64,000 nt of DNA. Source: Olleya sediminilitoris. GTDB taxonomy: Bacteria > Bacteroidota > Bacteroidia > Flavobacteriales > Flavobacteriaceae. The position numbers were made by a program, and so were the translations under genes. Within the stretch, counting starts at the first letter, position 1; every line of letters begins with the position of its first letter. Location of the stretch: positions 62,001 through 126,000 of the forward strand of contig NZ_JAEMEF010000010.1 in NCBI RefSeq assembly GCF_016785945.1, in the 5' to 3' direction. Below, in pieces: positions 43,745-52,147 of this stretch. Below the pieces are notes generated by a model that saw nothing but the letters and a program-made list of their open reading frames with translations, was not told the origin of the DNA and did no database searches.

Positions 43745-44770
43745 ATGACCAATCCTTTAATTACTTTATATAGATCTAAAATTTATACAGCTATTTCACT
43801 ACTATTACTACTTTTATTAGTTGGTGTTTTAGGGTTTAGAATGATGTCTAATTACAGTTGGGTAGACGCTTTGTATATGACTGTAATTACAATTACAACC
43901 GTTGGTTTTGGAGAAGTACAACCTTTAGATGATGTCGCAAAAATCTTTACGATATTTTTAATATTAAATAGTGTTGTAATTTTAGGTTATGCACTATCTG
44001 TTATTACCGAATTTATTTTAAGTAAAAGTAACCTTGAAGAATTAAAACAAAAGAAAATGCAGAAAAAAATTGATGCACTTAACAATCATATCATAATTTG
44101 TGGTTATGGTCGAAACGGAAAGCAAGCAGCTACCAAATTGTTAGCTCACAAAAGACCTTTTGTTATTATTGAAAAAAATAAAGAAACTATTGAAAAATTT
44201 GAAGACGATAACACTCCTTTTATATTAGGTAACGCTAATGAAGATGAAATTTTATTACAAGCAGGTATTGAAAGAGCTAGTACTTTGATTTCTGCATTAC
44301 CAAATGACGCAGACAACTTATTTGTTGTGTTATCAGCAAGGCAAATGAAAAAAAATCTAAGAATTATTAGTCGTGCATCACAAGAAACATCTTATAATAA
44401 ATTAAAATTAGCAGGTGCTAATAATGTTATTTTACCAGACAGAATTGGAGGTGACCATATGGCATCCCTAGTGGTTGTTCCAGACTTAATAGAGTTTATA
44501 GATAATCTAGCTATTGTTGGAGAAGCTAACATTAATATTGAAGAAGTTCAGGTTGAAAAATTGTATAATCCCGATTCAGGTATTAAAACAATTAAAGATT
44601 TAGACTTACGTCACAAAACAGGTTGCACTGTTATTGGTTTTAAAAATGGTCATGGCGAATATATTGTAAACCCAGAGGCCGAACTCAAGTTAGTACCCAA
44701 CTCAAAAGTTATTGTACTTGGTAGGCCAGAACAAATTCAGAAATTAAATACTATTTTTAGTTTAGATTAA
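43745..44770 (+). CDS. Potassium channel with TrkA/RCK domains
   Basis: A 341-residue membrane protein. Two spans flank the selectivity filter TVGFGE (residues 52-57), which is a K+-type filter. A Rossmann RCK domain begins at about residue 113 with NHIIICGYGRNGKQAATKL, and a TrkA-C-like domain starts at about residue 255. Its architecture equals MthK/Kch-like ligand-gated K+ channels; it likely adjusts potassium efflux or turgor. Third gene of a tight cluster with DUF2851 and PspC-like genes. Confidence 0.9.
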   Translation: MTNPLITLYRSKIYTAISLLLLLLLVGVLGFRMMSNYSWVDALYMTVITITTVGFGEVQPLDDVAKIFTIFLILNSVVILGYALSVITEFILSKSNLEELKQKKMQKKIDALNNHIIICGYGRNGKQAATKLLAHKRPFVIIEKNKETIEKFEDDNTPFILGNANEDEILLQAGIERASTLISALPNDADNLFVVLSARQMKKNLRIISRASQETSYNKLKLAGANNVILPDRIGGDHMASLVVVPDLIEFIDNLAIVGEANINIEEVQVEKLYNPDSGIKTIKDLDLRHKTGCTVIGFKNGHGEYIVNPEAELKLVPNSKVIVLGRPEQIQKLNTIFSLD

Positions 44771-44859
44771 ATAGGTATTTAACAGCTTTTCTTTTAAAAA
44801 TTCATCATTTTTTTGCATCTTGCTAATCTTAATTCAAAATTAACTAACAAATATTTATT

Positions 44860-46476
44860 ATGAAGAAATATCTTCTCTCGATTTTTACATTAATATTACC
44901 AATACTAACTTTTGCGCAAAGTAGTACTGCAGACCAAATTGATGCTGCATTTAAAAAGTATACAGGCTGGTTTGTTGAAGGCATTTTTTCGGAAATTCCA
45001 TTTACCGATACAATCAAAATTCCTTGGGTATTATTAGTGTTAATTGGAGGTGCACTTTTTTTTACGATATACTTTAAGTTTATCAATTTTACTGGATTTA
45101 GAACAGCAATTAAAGTGGTGCAAGGTAAATACGAAGATATTGAAAAACATGGTGTAGATTCACTTTATGGAGATCAAACTCCAGGAGGGGATGTTATCGA
45201 AACCATGAAAAAAGAAGGAGCTGACGGAGAGGTGTCTCACTTCCAAGCATTAACCGCAGCTTTGTCGGCAACTGTAGGTTTAGGTAATATTGCAGGTGTT
45301 GCAGTAGCCTTATCAATTGGTGGTCCAGGAGCAACATTTTGGATGATTATAGCAGGATTATTAGGTATGGCATCTAAGTTTGCAGAATGTACTTTAGGTG
45401 TTAAATATAGAGATGTAGGTGAAGACGGAACTGTTTATGGTGGTCCAATGTATTATTTGACTAAAGGTTTAAAAGAAAAAGGAGCTGGAGGAATAGGTAA
45501 AGTACTAGCTGTACTTTTTGCAATTTTTGTTGTTGGTGGATCTTTTGGAGGTGGTAACATGTTTCAAGCTAACCAAGCAGCAGCACAATTTACTAAGTTA
45601 TTTGATCTAACAGGAGAAAATGCAGGAATGTATTTTGGTATTGTTATGGCTGTTTTAGTTGCTATTGTAATAATAGGAGGTATCAAACGTATTGCTTCTG
45701 TTACAGAAAAAGTAGTACCATTTATGGCAGGTATTTATGTATTGGCTGCTTTAATTATATTATTTGCTAATTTCACTTTAATTGATGATGCTTTCGCAGC
45801 TATTTTTAATGGTGCATTTACACCTTTAGCTGGTTTAGGAGGTATTATTGGAGTTATGATACAAGGTGTAAGACGTGGAGCTTTCTCTAACGAAGCTGGT
45901 GTTGGTTCTGCTGCAATTGCTCACTCAGCAGTACGTACTAAGTATCCTGCTAGTGAAGGTATTGTAGCTTTATTAGAACCATTCGTAGATACTGTTGTAA
46001 TTTGTACTATGACTGCTTTAGTAATTGTAATTACTAACTTTGATGGTGGATTCATGGAATATGGTGTAGAGATTAAAGAAGGTGTAGAAATTACAGCAAC
46101 TGCTTTTGATAGTGTTATTCCTCATTTCTCAATTGTATTGACTATTGCAGTAATATTATTTGCTTTTAGTACAATGATTTCTTGGTCATACTATGGTATG
46201 CAAGGTTGGGTATTCTTATTTGGAAAAGGAAAAATCACAGATTTAGTATATAAAATATTATTCTTATTTTTCGTAGTAGTTGGAGCATCTATAAGTTTAG
46301 GAGCTGTTATTGATTTCTCAGACGCAATGATATTTGCAATGGTTGTACCAAACATTATTGGTGTGGTTATGTTATCACCAATAATTAAAAAGGAATTAAC
46401 TAAATATATGAATGCCATCAATAAAAAAGAAGACGCTATTGAAGATGGAGCAACAGATTTAGTTGATGAGATGTAA
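44860..46476 (+). CDS. Alanine/glycine:cation symporter (AGCS family)
   Basis: A 538-residue Na+ (or H+)-coupled symporter for alanine or glycine with about 11 spans. Family motifs: ALTAALSATVGLGNIAGVAVAL, GPGATFWMIIAGLLGMASKFAE, RRGAFSNEAGVGSAAIAHS and FSTMISWSYYGMQGW. An unusual N-terminal signal-like segment (FTLILPILTFAQS) precedes the first span. The transcript probably stops at the hairpin lying inside the next gene's first codons (46503-46549). Confidence 0.92.
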   Translation: MKKYLLSIFTLILPILTFAQSSTADQIDAAFKKYTGWFVEGIFSEIPFTDTIKIPWVLLVLIGGALFFTIYFKFINFTGFRTAIKVVQGKYEDIEKHGVDSLYGDQTPGGDVIETMKKEGADGEVSHFQALTAALSATVGLGNIAGVAVALSIGGPGATFWMIIAGLLGMASKFAECTLGVKYRDVGEDGTVYGGPMYYLTKGLKEKGAGGIGKVLAVLFAIFVVGGSFGGGNMFQANQAAAQFTKLFDLTGENAGMYFGIVMAVLVAIVIIGGIKRIASVTEKVVPFMAGIYVLAALIILFANFTLIDDAFAAIFNGAFTPLAGLGGIIGVMIQGVRRGAFSNEAGVGSAAIAHSAVRTKYPASEGIVALLEPFVDTVVICTMTALVIVITNFDGGFMEYGVEIKEGVEITATAFDSVIPHFSIVLTIAVILFAFSTMISWSYYGMQGWVFLFGKGKITDLVYKILFLFFVVVGASISLGAVIDFSDAMIFAMVVPNIIGVVMLSPIIKKELTKYMNAINKKEDAIEDGATDLVDEM

Positions 46477-46493
46477 GATTAAAAACATTTAAA

Positions 46494-47381
46494 ATGAATA
46501 TCAAATCCCACTTCAAGTTTTCAAGACAACAACGAAGTGGGATTTTTTTATTACTACTACTTATTATATCAATACAAATATTTTATCATTTTGTGTTACC
46601 AAAATTAATGGATAATAATCCAGAGTTTAATACAAAAGATAGTACCATAAGTACATTTATAGATCAAATAGATTCTTTAAAAGCAGTCGAGTTAGAAAAA
46701 CGAAAACCTAAAATTTATCCTTTTAACCCTAACTTTATTTCAGATCATAAAGGGTATGCATTAGGTATGACTAATCAAGAAATTGATCGTCTGTTAGCCT
46801 TCAGAAAACAAAATAAGTGGATTAATTCTGTAAATCAGTTTCAATCCGTAACAAAGGTTTCAGATTCGTTATTAGCAAAAATATCACCTTACTTTAAATT
46901 TCCAGATTGGGTAACTAATCCAAAGCCTAAACAAAACAATTTTAGTCAATCATTTTCTAATTTACCAAAAACTGAAAGTCAAAAGTTAGATTTAAATTCA
47001 GCTACAGCTGAACAATTACAAAAAGTATATGGTATAGGTCCATCCTATTCACAACGAATTATAAAATACAGACATAAAATAAATGGGTTTCATAGTTTTA
47101 TAGAGTTGCAAGAAGTGTATGGATTAACACCAGAAGTAATTCAAAATATTAAAAATAATTTCACTATAAGAACACCAAGAGTAATAACCAAAATTAATTT
47201 AAATACAGCTACTAAAGATCAATTGGTAACCATTAAGTACATTGACTACGAAGTAGCCTATAATATAATTGAAGAACGTACCTTGCGTGATGGGTTTAAA
47301 TCCATTGACGAATTAACAAAAGTTAACGGTTTTCCTGTTAATAAAATACAGATAATTAAGTTATCTTTACGTCTAGATTAA
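46494..47381 (+). CDS. ComEA-like helix-hairpin-helix protein
   Basis: A 295-residue protein with an N-terminal membrane anchor (residues about 17-34, SGIFLLLLLIISIQIFYHF) and three helix-hairpin-helix DNA-binding repeats: GMTNQEIDRLLAFRKQ, LDLNSATAEQLQKVYGIGPS and INLNTATKDQLVTIKYIDYE. Similar anchored proteins bind DNA at the cell surface or in the periplasm, as ComEA does in DNA uptake. The 5' codons 4-18 are written over a complete terminator-like hairpin. The acyl-CoA dehydrogenase gene follows 24 bp after the stop. Confidence 0.85.
   Translation: MNIKSHFKFSRQQRSGIFLLLLLIISIQIFYHFVLPKLMDNNPEFNTKDSTISTFIDQIDSLKAVELEKRKPKIYPFNPNFISDHKGYALGMTNQEIDRLLAFRKQNKWINSVNQFQSVTKVSDSLLAKISPYFKFPDWVTNPKPKQNNFSQSFSNLPKTESQKLDLNSATAEQLQKVYGIGPSYSQRIIKYRHKINGFHSFIELQEVYGLTPEVIQNIKNNFTIRTPRVITKINLNTATKDQLVTIKYIDYEVAYNIIEERTLRDGFKSIDELTKVNGFPVNKIQIIKLSLRLD
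46503..46549 (+). terminator. Intrinsic terminator-like hairpin inside the ComEA-like gene
   Basis: A perfect 12-bp stem AAATCCCACTTC (46503-46514) / GAAGTGGGATTT (46534-46545), 19-base loop, and T-run 46543-46549. It lies 26 bp after the symporter stop and within codons 4-18 of the next gene, so it either ends the symporter transcript or attenuates the downstream gene. Confidence 0.6.
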
Positions 47382-47405
47382 GACTTAACAATAACACAAC
47401 GTATT

Positions 47406-48572
47406 ATGGGAAATATGTACTTCAGTGAAGAGCATAATTTATTTAGAGAAAGTTTACGCGATTTTTTAACAAAAGAAGTCGTACCTCACATAGATAAATG
47501 GGAGAAAACAGGTCAAATTGAACGCTTTATTTGGAAAAAAGTTGGAGATATGGGTTTTTTCGGAATCAGTTATCCTGAACAGTATGGAGGATTAGATTTG
47601 GATATTTTCTATATGGTAATTTTACTTGAAGAATTACAAAAAATAAACTCTGCTGGTTTTGCTGCTGCAATGTGGGCACATGCATACTTAGCAATGACAC
47701 ATCTAAAAGCTGAAGGTAGTGAAGCAATAAAGCAAAAATATCTAACTGCAAGTATCGCTGGAGACATGATTGGATGTTTATGTATTACAGAGCCTTTTGG
47801 TGGTAGTGATGTTGCAGGTATGAGATCTACAGCTGTAAAAAAAGGAGATACCTATGTAATTAATGGTTCTAAAACGTTTATTACAAACGGTGTGTATAGT
47901 GATTATCTTGTAGTAGCTGCTAAAACTAACCCAGAATTAGGTAATAAAGGAATCAGTATTTTCTTAGTAGATAGAGATACACCTGGTGTGTCTGCAACCA
48001 AACTTGATAAATTAGGTTGGAGAGCATCAGATACTGGTGAAATAGCATTTGATAATGTAACTATTCCTGCGTCTAATTTAATGGGAGAAATAAATAAAGG
48101 ATTTGCATACATTATGCAACACTTTGCTTCAGAAAGATTAATAATGGGTGTAAATGCCCATGCTAGAGCAGAATTTGCTATTGATTACACCATGAAGTAT
48201 ATGTCAGAGCGTACAGCTTTTGGAAAAACTATAGATCGTTTTCAAGCATTAAGACATCGTCTAGCAGATCATATAACTGATGTGCAAATATGTAAAACGT
48301 TTAACTATACAGTTGCAGATAGATTAGGTAAAGGAGAATATGTTGTTAAAGAAGCAACAATGTCTAAGTTAAAGTCTACTAAAGTAGCAGATGACGCTAT
48401 TTATGACTGTCTTCAGTTTTTAGGAGGTTATGGATACATGGAAGAATATCCATTGGCACGACTATTGCGTGATAGTAGACTAGGACCAATAGGTGGTGGT
48501 ACCTCTGAAATTTTAAGAGAAATTATCGCTAAAATGGTAATAGATGGTAAAGACTATAAGCCAGCTACATAA
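47406..48572 (+). CDS. Acyl-CoA dehydrogenase
   Basis: A 388-residue FAD enzyme that introduces a trans-2 double bond into an acyl-CoA. MGFFGISYPEQYGGLDL, CITEPFGGSDVAGMRSTA (FAD contact) and SERTAFGKTIDRFQALRH are family signatures. The active-site base is the Glu of GGTSEILREI near residue 370, consistent with medium- or long-chain types; chain specificity cannot be told. The last 16 codons are repeated in tandem beyond the stop. Confidence 0.92.
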   Translation: MGNMYFSEEHNLFRESLRDFLTKEVVPHIDKWEKTGQIERFIWKKVGDMGFFGISYPEQYGGLDLDIFYMVILLEELQKINSAGFAAAMWAHAYLAMTHLKAEGSEAIKQKYLTASIAGDMIGCLCITEPFGGSDVAGMRSTAVKKGDTYVINGSKTFITNGVYSDYLVVAAKTNPELGNKGISIFLVDRDTPGVSATKLDKLGWRASDTGEIAFDNVTIPASNLMGEINKGFAYIMQHFASERLIMGVNAHARAEFAIDYTMKYMSERTAFGKTIDRFQALRHRLADHITDVQICKTFNYTVADRLGKGEYVVKEATMSKLKSTKVADDAIYDCLQFLGGYGYMEEYPLARLLRDSRLGPIGGGTSEILREIIAKMVIDGKDYKPAT

Positions 48573-48749
48573 TATAAAGATTACTGTTTTAGCGAAAATT
48601 AGTCTTTTAATTATCGCTAAAATGGTAATTGATGGTAAAGATTATAAGCCAGCTACATAATATAATGGTTACTGTTTTAGCGAAAATTAGTTTTTTAATT
48701 ATCGCTAAAATGGTAATATTGTTTTAGATTTTAGACTAGCTACATAAAC
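48522..48749 (+). repeat. 88-bp tandem repeat of the acyl-CoA dehydrogenase gene end
   Basis: Copy 1 (48522-48609) contains the last codons and stop of the dehydrogenase; copy 2 (48610-48697) differs at five of 88 positions by my count; copy 3 (48698 to about 48749) keeps the first 20 bases and then diverges, with its end again resembling AGCTACATAA. Copies 1 and 2 both read IIAKMVIDGKDYKPAT and stop, with only synonymous changes. Each junction forms a 9-bp hairpin TTTTAGCGA / TCGCTAAAA. The 199-bp gap holds nothing else. Confidence 0.9.
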
Positions 48750-48771
48750 TTATAAATACAATTATTTTAAA

Positions 48772-50202
48772 ATGAAATTTTTAAACATTAAACCAACAGT
48801 AATTATAATATTGTTACTGTTTGGAAGCTTCTCTTTTGGTCAAACCGAATTAAAAAATAAGGTCGTTGACTTTATGACGATGATGCCAATTGAAAACGCA
48901 AGTGTTTATGTACAAAATACAACCATAGGAACAATAACAAATGCCGATGGTAAATTTGTGTTGTTAGTTCCTAAAGAGTTTGAAAACGACTCCATAGTTG
49001 TGTCATCAATTGGATTTAAAAGTTTTAAAACTACTGTCGATCAATTTGATAATGATTTTGATATTTTACTTGAAGAAGATGTCGCGTCTTTAGACGAAAT
49101 TTTGATAGTTGCAGAAAACAGACCTAAAACAGGTAATGATATTGTACTTCGTGCTTTAGAAAAATTACAAGATAATTTGCCAGAACAACAATATTTACAG
49201 AAAGGATTTTTAAGACATAAAGAGCGAAATAAAAAACAGTTTAAGTGGTTAGTTGAAAGTGCAATCACTTTATATGATGACTCCAGTTATGTGTCTGGCG
49301 GAAAAGACAACCTTAAAATCAATGTCGATCAAGTTAGAAAAAGTTATGACCTACGTGATGTTGATAGTTTATTTTCCTATTCAACTTACCTAAAATACAA
49401 TGCTAACGTTAATTTAAGACCCAAAAATTTAAGACGTGATACTATTAAAAAAGAATCATTAATAAAGTCTATAAAATGGAACGATACGCGTGTTAATGGA
49501 TTAGAAAATTTATTTAAAGGAAAACTTAACCTTGTTCGTAATTCAAAAAGTCCTAAAGCTTTATTTGGTGACAATATTTTAAAAACACATCAATTTAAAT
49601 TAGATACTATTCTGGTAGACAACGAAAGAAAAATTTACAAGATTCAAATCAATAAAAGTGAAGATTTTGTAGGTTTAAATACAAAAGGCATTTATAACGA
49701 AGGTTATATTGCTGGTGGTTGGATTTATATTTATTGGGATAATTTTGCTGTTAAAAAAATTGAATACCAACTTAAAGCAGGATCTAAAGCTCAAAAAAGT
49801 AGAAGTAAAACGTTATTTGATACTCAAATTAATCACAAATTAGTGATCTCTTATACAGAGTATCAAGATAGGATGTATCCTAACTATATTTACTATGAGA
49901 CTCCTAAATTAGTAAACGTAGGTTATAAACCAACAGGTAAAATTAATAAAGAAGAAGAAGCGCAGTTTAATAAAGAAGAACGTTTTTATTATACAGTACA
50001 AGAGATTTTATTTACAGAAATTATTCAAGATCCAGATAAGGTCGAAACAGCATTACAACAAGATTGGGATCCTGATATTTTTTCAGTTAAACCATATAAC
50101 AAACAGTTTTGGGATAACTACAACACTTTATTAGAAAGTGAAGAAGATGAAAAATTAATTAATGATCTAACCAAAAGATCATCTTTATATAAGAAAGAGT
50201 AA
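48772..50202 (+). CDS. CarboxypepD_reg-like domain protein
   Basis: A 476-residue exported protein: signal peptide ending at FSFG, then a carboxypeptidase regulatory-like beta-sandwich (residues about 25-110, VVDFMTMMPIENASVYVQNT, TNADGKFVLLVPKE), the classic Bacteroidota extension found before outer-membrane proteins. The remaining 360 residues are charged and strand-rich (GYIAGGWIYIYWDNFAVKKIEY), with no TonB-dependent receptor plug. Function unknown. The ATG at 48772 is the first after the tandem repeat. Confidence 0.75.
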   Translation: MKFLNIKPTVIIILLLFGSFSFGQTELKNKVVDFMTMMPIENASVYVQNTTIGTITNADGKFVLLVPKEFENDSIVVSSIGFKSFKTTVDQFDNDFDILLEEDVASLDEILIVAENRPKTGNDIVLRALEKLQDNLPEQQYLQKGFLRHKERNKKQFKWLVESAITLYDDSSYVSGGKDNLKINVDQVRKSYDLRDVDSLFSYSTYLKYNANVNLRPKNLRRDTIKKESLIKSIKWNDTRVNGLENLFKGKLNLVRNSKSPKALFGDNILKTHQFKLDTILVDNERKIYKIQINKSEDFVGLNTKGIYNEGYIAGGWIYIYWDNFAVKKIEYQLKAGSKAQKSRSKTLFDTQINHKLVISYTEYQDRMYPNYIYYETPKLVNVGYKPTGKINKEEEAQFNKEERFYYTVQEILFTEIIQDPDKVETALQQDWDPDIFSVKPYNKQFWDNYNTLLESEEDEKLINDLTKRSSLYKKE

Positions 50203-50288
50203 ATATTTCAAAAGTATAATAAAATCAAAACAAGCGTGTGATTTTGTGTTTTTGATAAAATTACATGTTTTTTTTAATTATTTGTCAA

Positions 50289-50320
50289 CACGAAAACGTT
50301 TTCGTGAAATAAAACGTTTT
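50289..50320 (+). promoter_or_regulatory. LacI-type operator-like palindromes upstream of the alpha-amylase gene
   Basis: A perfect 18-bp palindrome CACGAAAACGTTTTCGTG (50289-50306) with the central CG typical of LacI-family operators, and a second core AAAACGTTTT (50311-50320) centred 18 bp away. They lie 52-83 bp before the amylase ATG. No LacI-type regulator gene is in the window. Confidence 0.6.
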
Positions 50321-50371
50321 GTTTTTGATGTGTAATGGATTAGTTTTAGGTATAATCTAATCCCAAATAAC

Positions 50372-51745
50372 ATGAAAAAACTAAAATTAATAATTCTGTA
50401 CGTCTCGATAGTCTTTACTTACAGTTGTAGTAATGATGACGTACTTACAGATTCTGTAAAAGAAAAATCCGTAAACAATACTAGTAGTCAAAGAGCAGGT
50501 TTAAAACCCATTGGCTCAGGTGTAATGATGCAAGCTTTTTATTGGGACGTTCCAGCTGGAGGTAATTGGTGGAATACAGTAAAAGCAAAAGTTCAAGATT
50601 GGAGTAATGCAGGTATTGACGCTATTTGGTTACCACCTGTATCAAAAGCACAAAATGGTCCATTTTCTATGGGTTATGATCCTTTTGATTATTACGATTT
50701 TGGTGAATATGACCAAATGGGAAGTGTTGAAACTAGATTTGGTTCTAAAACAGAACTCGTGTCATTAATAGATTTAGCACACCAAAGTGGACTAAGTGTT
50801 ATTGCTGATATAGTGATTAATCACAATAGTGGAGGTAATAGTGAAGTAAATCCATATACAGGTGGAAGCACATGGACAGATTTTAATCCACTTTCTGGTA
50901 AATTTTACAGATCCGCAACAGATTTTCATCCTAATAATGCACATTCAAATGATTCTGGTGTATTTGGAGGCTTTCCTGATTTGTGTCATAATCAAACCTA
51001 TGTACAAGATTGGTTATGGAAAAATTCAAATAGCGTCGCTAAATATTACAGAGATGTTATAGGTTTTGATGGTTGGCGTTTTGATTATGTTAAAGGTTTC
51101 GAGCCATGGGTAGTTAAGGCTTGGAAAGATGAAGTTGGTGGTTTTTCAGTTGGAGAATATTGGGACAGCAATGTTTCGACATTAGATTGGTGGACAAATT
51201 CTGCAAATGCAAGTGCTTTTGATTTTGCTTGTTATTATAAAATGAAAGATGCTTTTATGGGAAATAATTTAAATGCATTAAATGATAATATGCTTTGGAA
51301 ACAAAATGCATCTAAAGCAATGACATTTGTTACAAACCATGATACTGACGAGATTATAAATAATAAGATTTTAGCCTATGCTTATATTTTAACACATGAA
51401 GGCTATCCAACAATATTCTATAAGGATTATGAAGAGTGGTTAAATAAAGCAAGTCTAAATAACTTAATTTGGATTCATAATAATTTAGCTAGTGGAAGTA
51501 CTTCTATTTTACATGTAGATAACGATGAATACATCGCTAAACGTAATGGTAATAATTCATCAGGTTTAATCGTTTATATTAATAATTCTGATACTTGGCA
51601 AGAAAGATGGGTAGAAACTAATTGGTCAAGTACTACAATAAAAGATTATACGGGACATTCAAGTTGGCAACCAGTAACACAATCTGGTAAGTGGGTTAAA
51701 ATTCAAGCACCTCCTAAAAGTTATTCTGTTTGGTCAACATTGTAA
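50372..51745 (+). CDS. Alpha-amylase, GH13 surface lipoprotein
   Basis: A 457-residue alpha-amylase cleaving internal alpha-1,4-glucan bonds. The lipobox Cys19 (TYSC) followed by SNDD suggests surface display, as for SusG-like enzymes. The (beta/alpha)8 barrel motifs are VIADIVINHNS, GWRFDYVKGF (nucleophile Asp238), SVGEYWD (acid/base Glu262) and FVTNHDTD (Asp324). The C-terminal beta domain ends with SYSVWSTL. Length and lack of starch-binding modules fit a GH13_5-like enzyme. LacI-type palindromes upstream suggest sugar-responsive control. It is not in a full starch-utilisation locus here. Confidence 0.93.
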   Translation: MKKLKLIILYVSIVFTYSCSNDDVLTDSVKEKSVNNTSSQRAGLKPIGSGVMMQAFYWDVPAGGNWWNTVKAKVQDWSNAGIDAIWLPPVSKAQNGPFSMGYDPFDYYDFGEYDQMGSVETRFGSKTELVSLIDLAHQSGLSVIADIVINHNSGGNSEVNPYTGGSTWTDFNPLSGKFYRSATDFHPNNAHSNDSGVFGGFPDLCHNQTYVQDWLWKNSNSVAKYYRDVIGFDGWRFDYVKGFEPWVVKAWKDEVGGFSVGEYWDSNVSTLDWWTNSANASAFDFACYYKMKDAFMGNNLNALNDNMLWKQNASKAMTFVTNHDTDEIINNKILAYAYILTHEGYPTIFYKDYEEWLNKASLNNLIWIHNNLASGSTSILHVDNDEYIAKRNGNNSSGLIVYINNSDTWQERWVETNWSSTTIKDYTGHSSWQPVTQSGKWVKIQAPPKSYSVWSTL

Positions 51746-51771
51746 GTCGTTAAGTTATTTTAAAAATAAAA

Positions 51772-51801
51772 TTGAGAATTTTAAATTAGTTCTTATATTT
51801 G
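51772..51801 (+). promoter_or_regulatory. Promoter of rpsU
   Basis: TTG (51772-51774), a 19-bp spacer and TATATTTG (51794-51801) form a consensus Bacteroidota promoter. The expected mRNA starts near 51806, giving a leader of about 33 nt. Confidence 0.8.
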
Positions 51802-51822
51802 CACCTCAAAATTTTAAAAGAG

Positions 51823-51829
51823 AGGAGGT
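51823..51829 (+). promoter_or_regulatory. Strong Shine-Dalgarno sequence of rpsU
   Basis: AGGAGGT complements the 16S 3' end core CCTCC over its full length, nine bases before the ATG at 51839. No comparable site precedes the other genes here. An upstream ACCTC (51803-51807) could pair with GAGGT (51825-51829) if transcribed. Confidence 0.85.
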
Positions 51830-51838
51830 TAAGACACC

Positions 51839-52033
51839 ATGTTAGTAATACCAATTAAACAAGGAGAAAATATAGAAAGAGCTTTAAAACGCTACAAACG
51901 TAAGTTTGATAAAACTGGTACTAGACGAGCTTTACAAGGTCGTAAGCAGTTTTTAAAACCTTCAGTACAAAACAGAGCTAAAGTGCAAAAAGCGCAATAC
52001 GTTCAATTATTAAGAGATCAAGAAGCAGTATAA
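51839..52033 (+). CDS. rpsU: 30S ribosomal protein bS21
   Basis: A 64-residue small-subunit protein: MLVIPIKQGENIERALKRYKRKFDKTG, then a basic tail. In Bacteroidota bS21 with bS18 and bS6 forms the pocket that hides the anti-Shine-Dalgarno end of 16S rRNA, so most mRNAs there lack a Shine-Dalgarno sequence. The strong AGGAGGT upstream of rpsU fits the reported autoregulation: ribosomes lacking bS21 expose the anti-SD and translate rpsU best. It is followed by a terminator. Confidence 0.97.
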   Translation: MLVIPIKQGENIERALKRYKRKFDKTGTRRALQGRKQFLKPSVQNRAKVQKAQYVQLLRDQEAV

Positions 52034-52052
52034 CTTCTCAGGCATTATAATA

Positions 52053-52088
52053 ATTAAAATCCCACTTTATTTTTAGTGGGATTTTTTC
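52053..52088 (+). terminator. Intrinsic terminator after rpsU
   Basis: Stem AAAATCCCACT (52056-52066) / AGTGGGATTTT (52075-52085) with an eight-base loop and a T-run to 52087. Its core AAATCCCACT/AGTGGGATTT equals that of the hairpin at 46503-46549. Confidence 0.9.
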
Positions 52089-52147
52089 GTTTTACTTGTA
52101 GTCAATCACAAAACACTATATTTATAAATATAAAATAGTCTCAATCA

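Noticed and set aside
52117-52132. 16-bp perfect palindrome TATATTTATAAATATA before xerC
   Set aside because: It is made only of A and T in an AT-rich genome, where such palindromes arise by chance.
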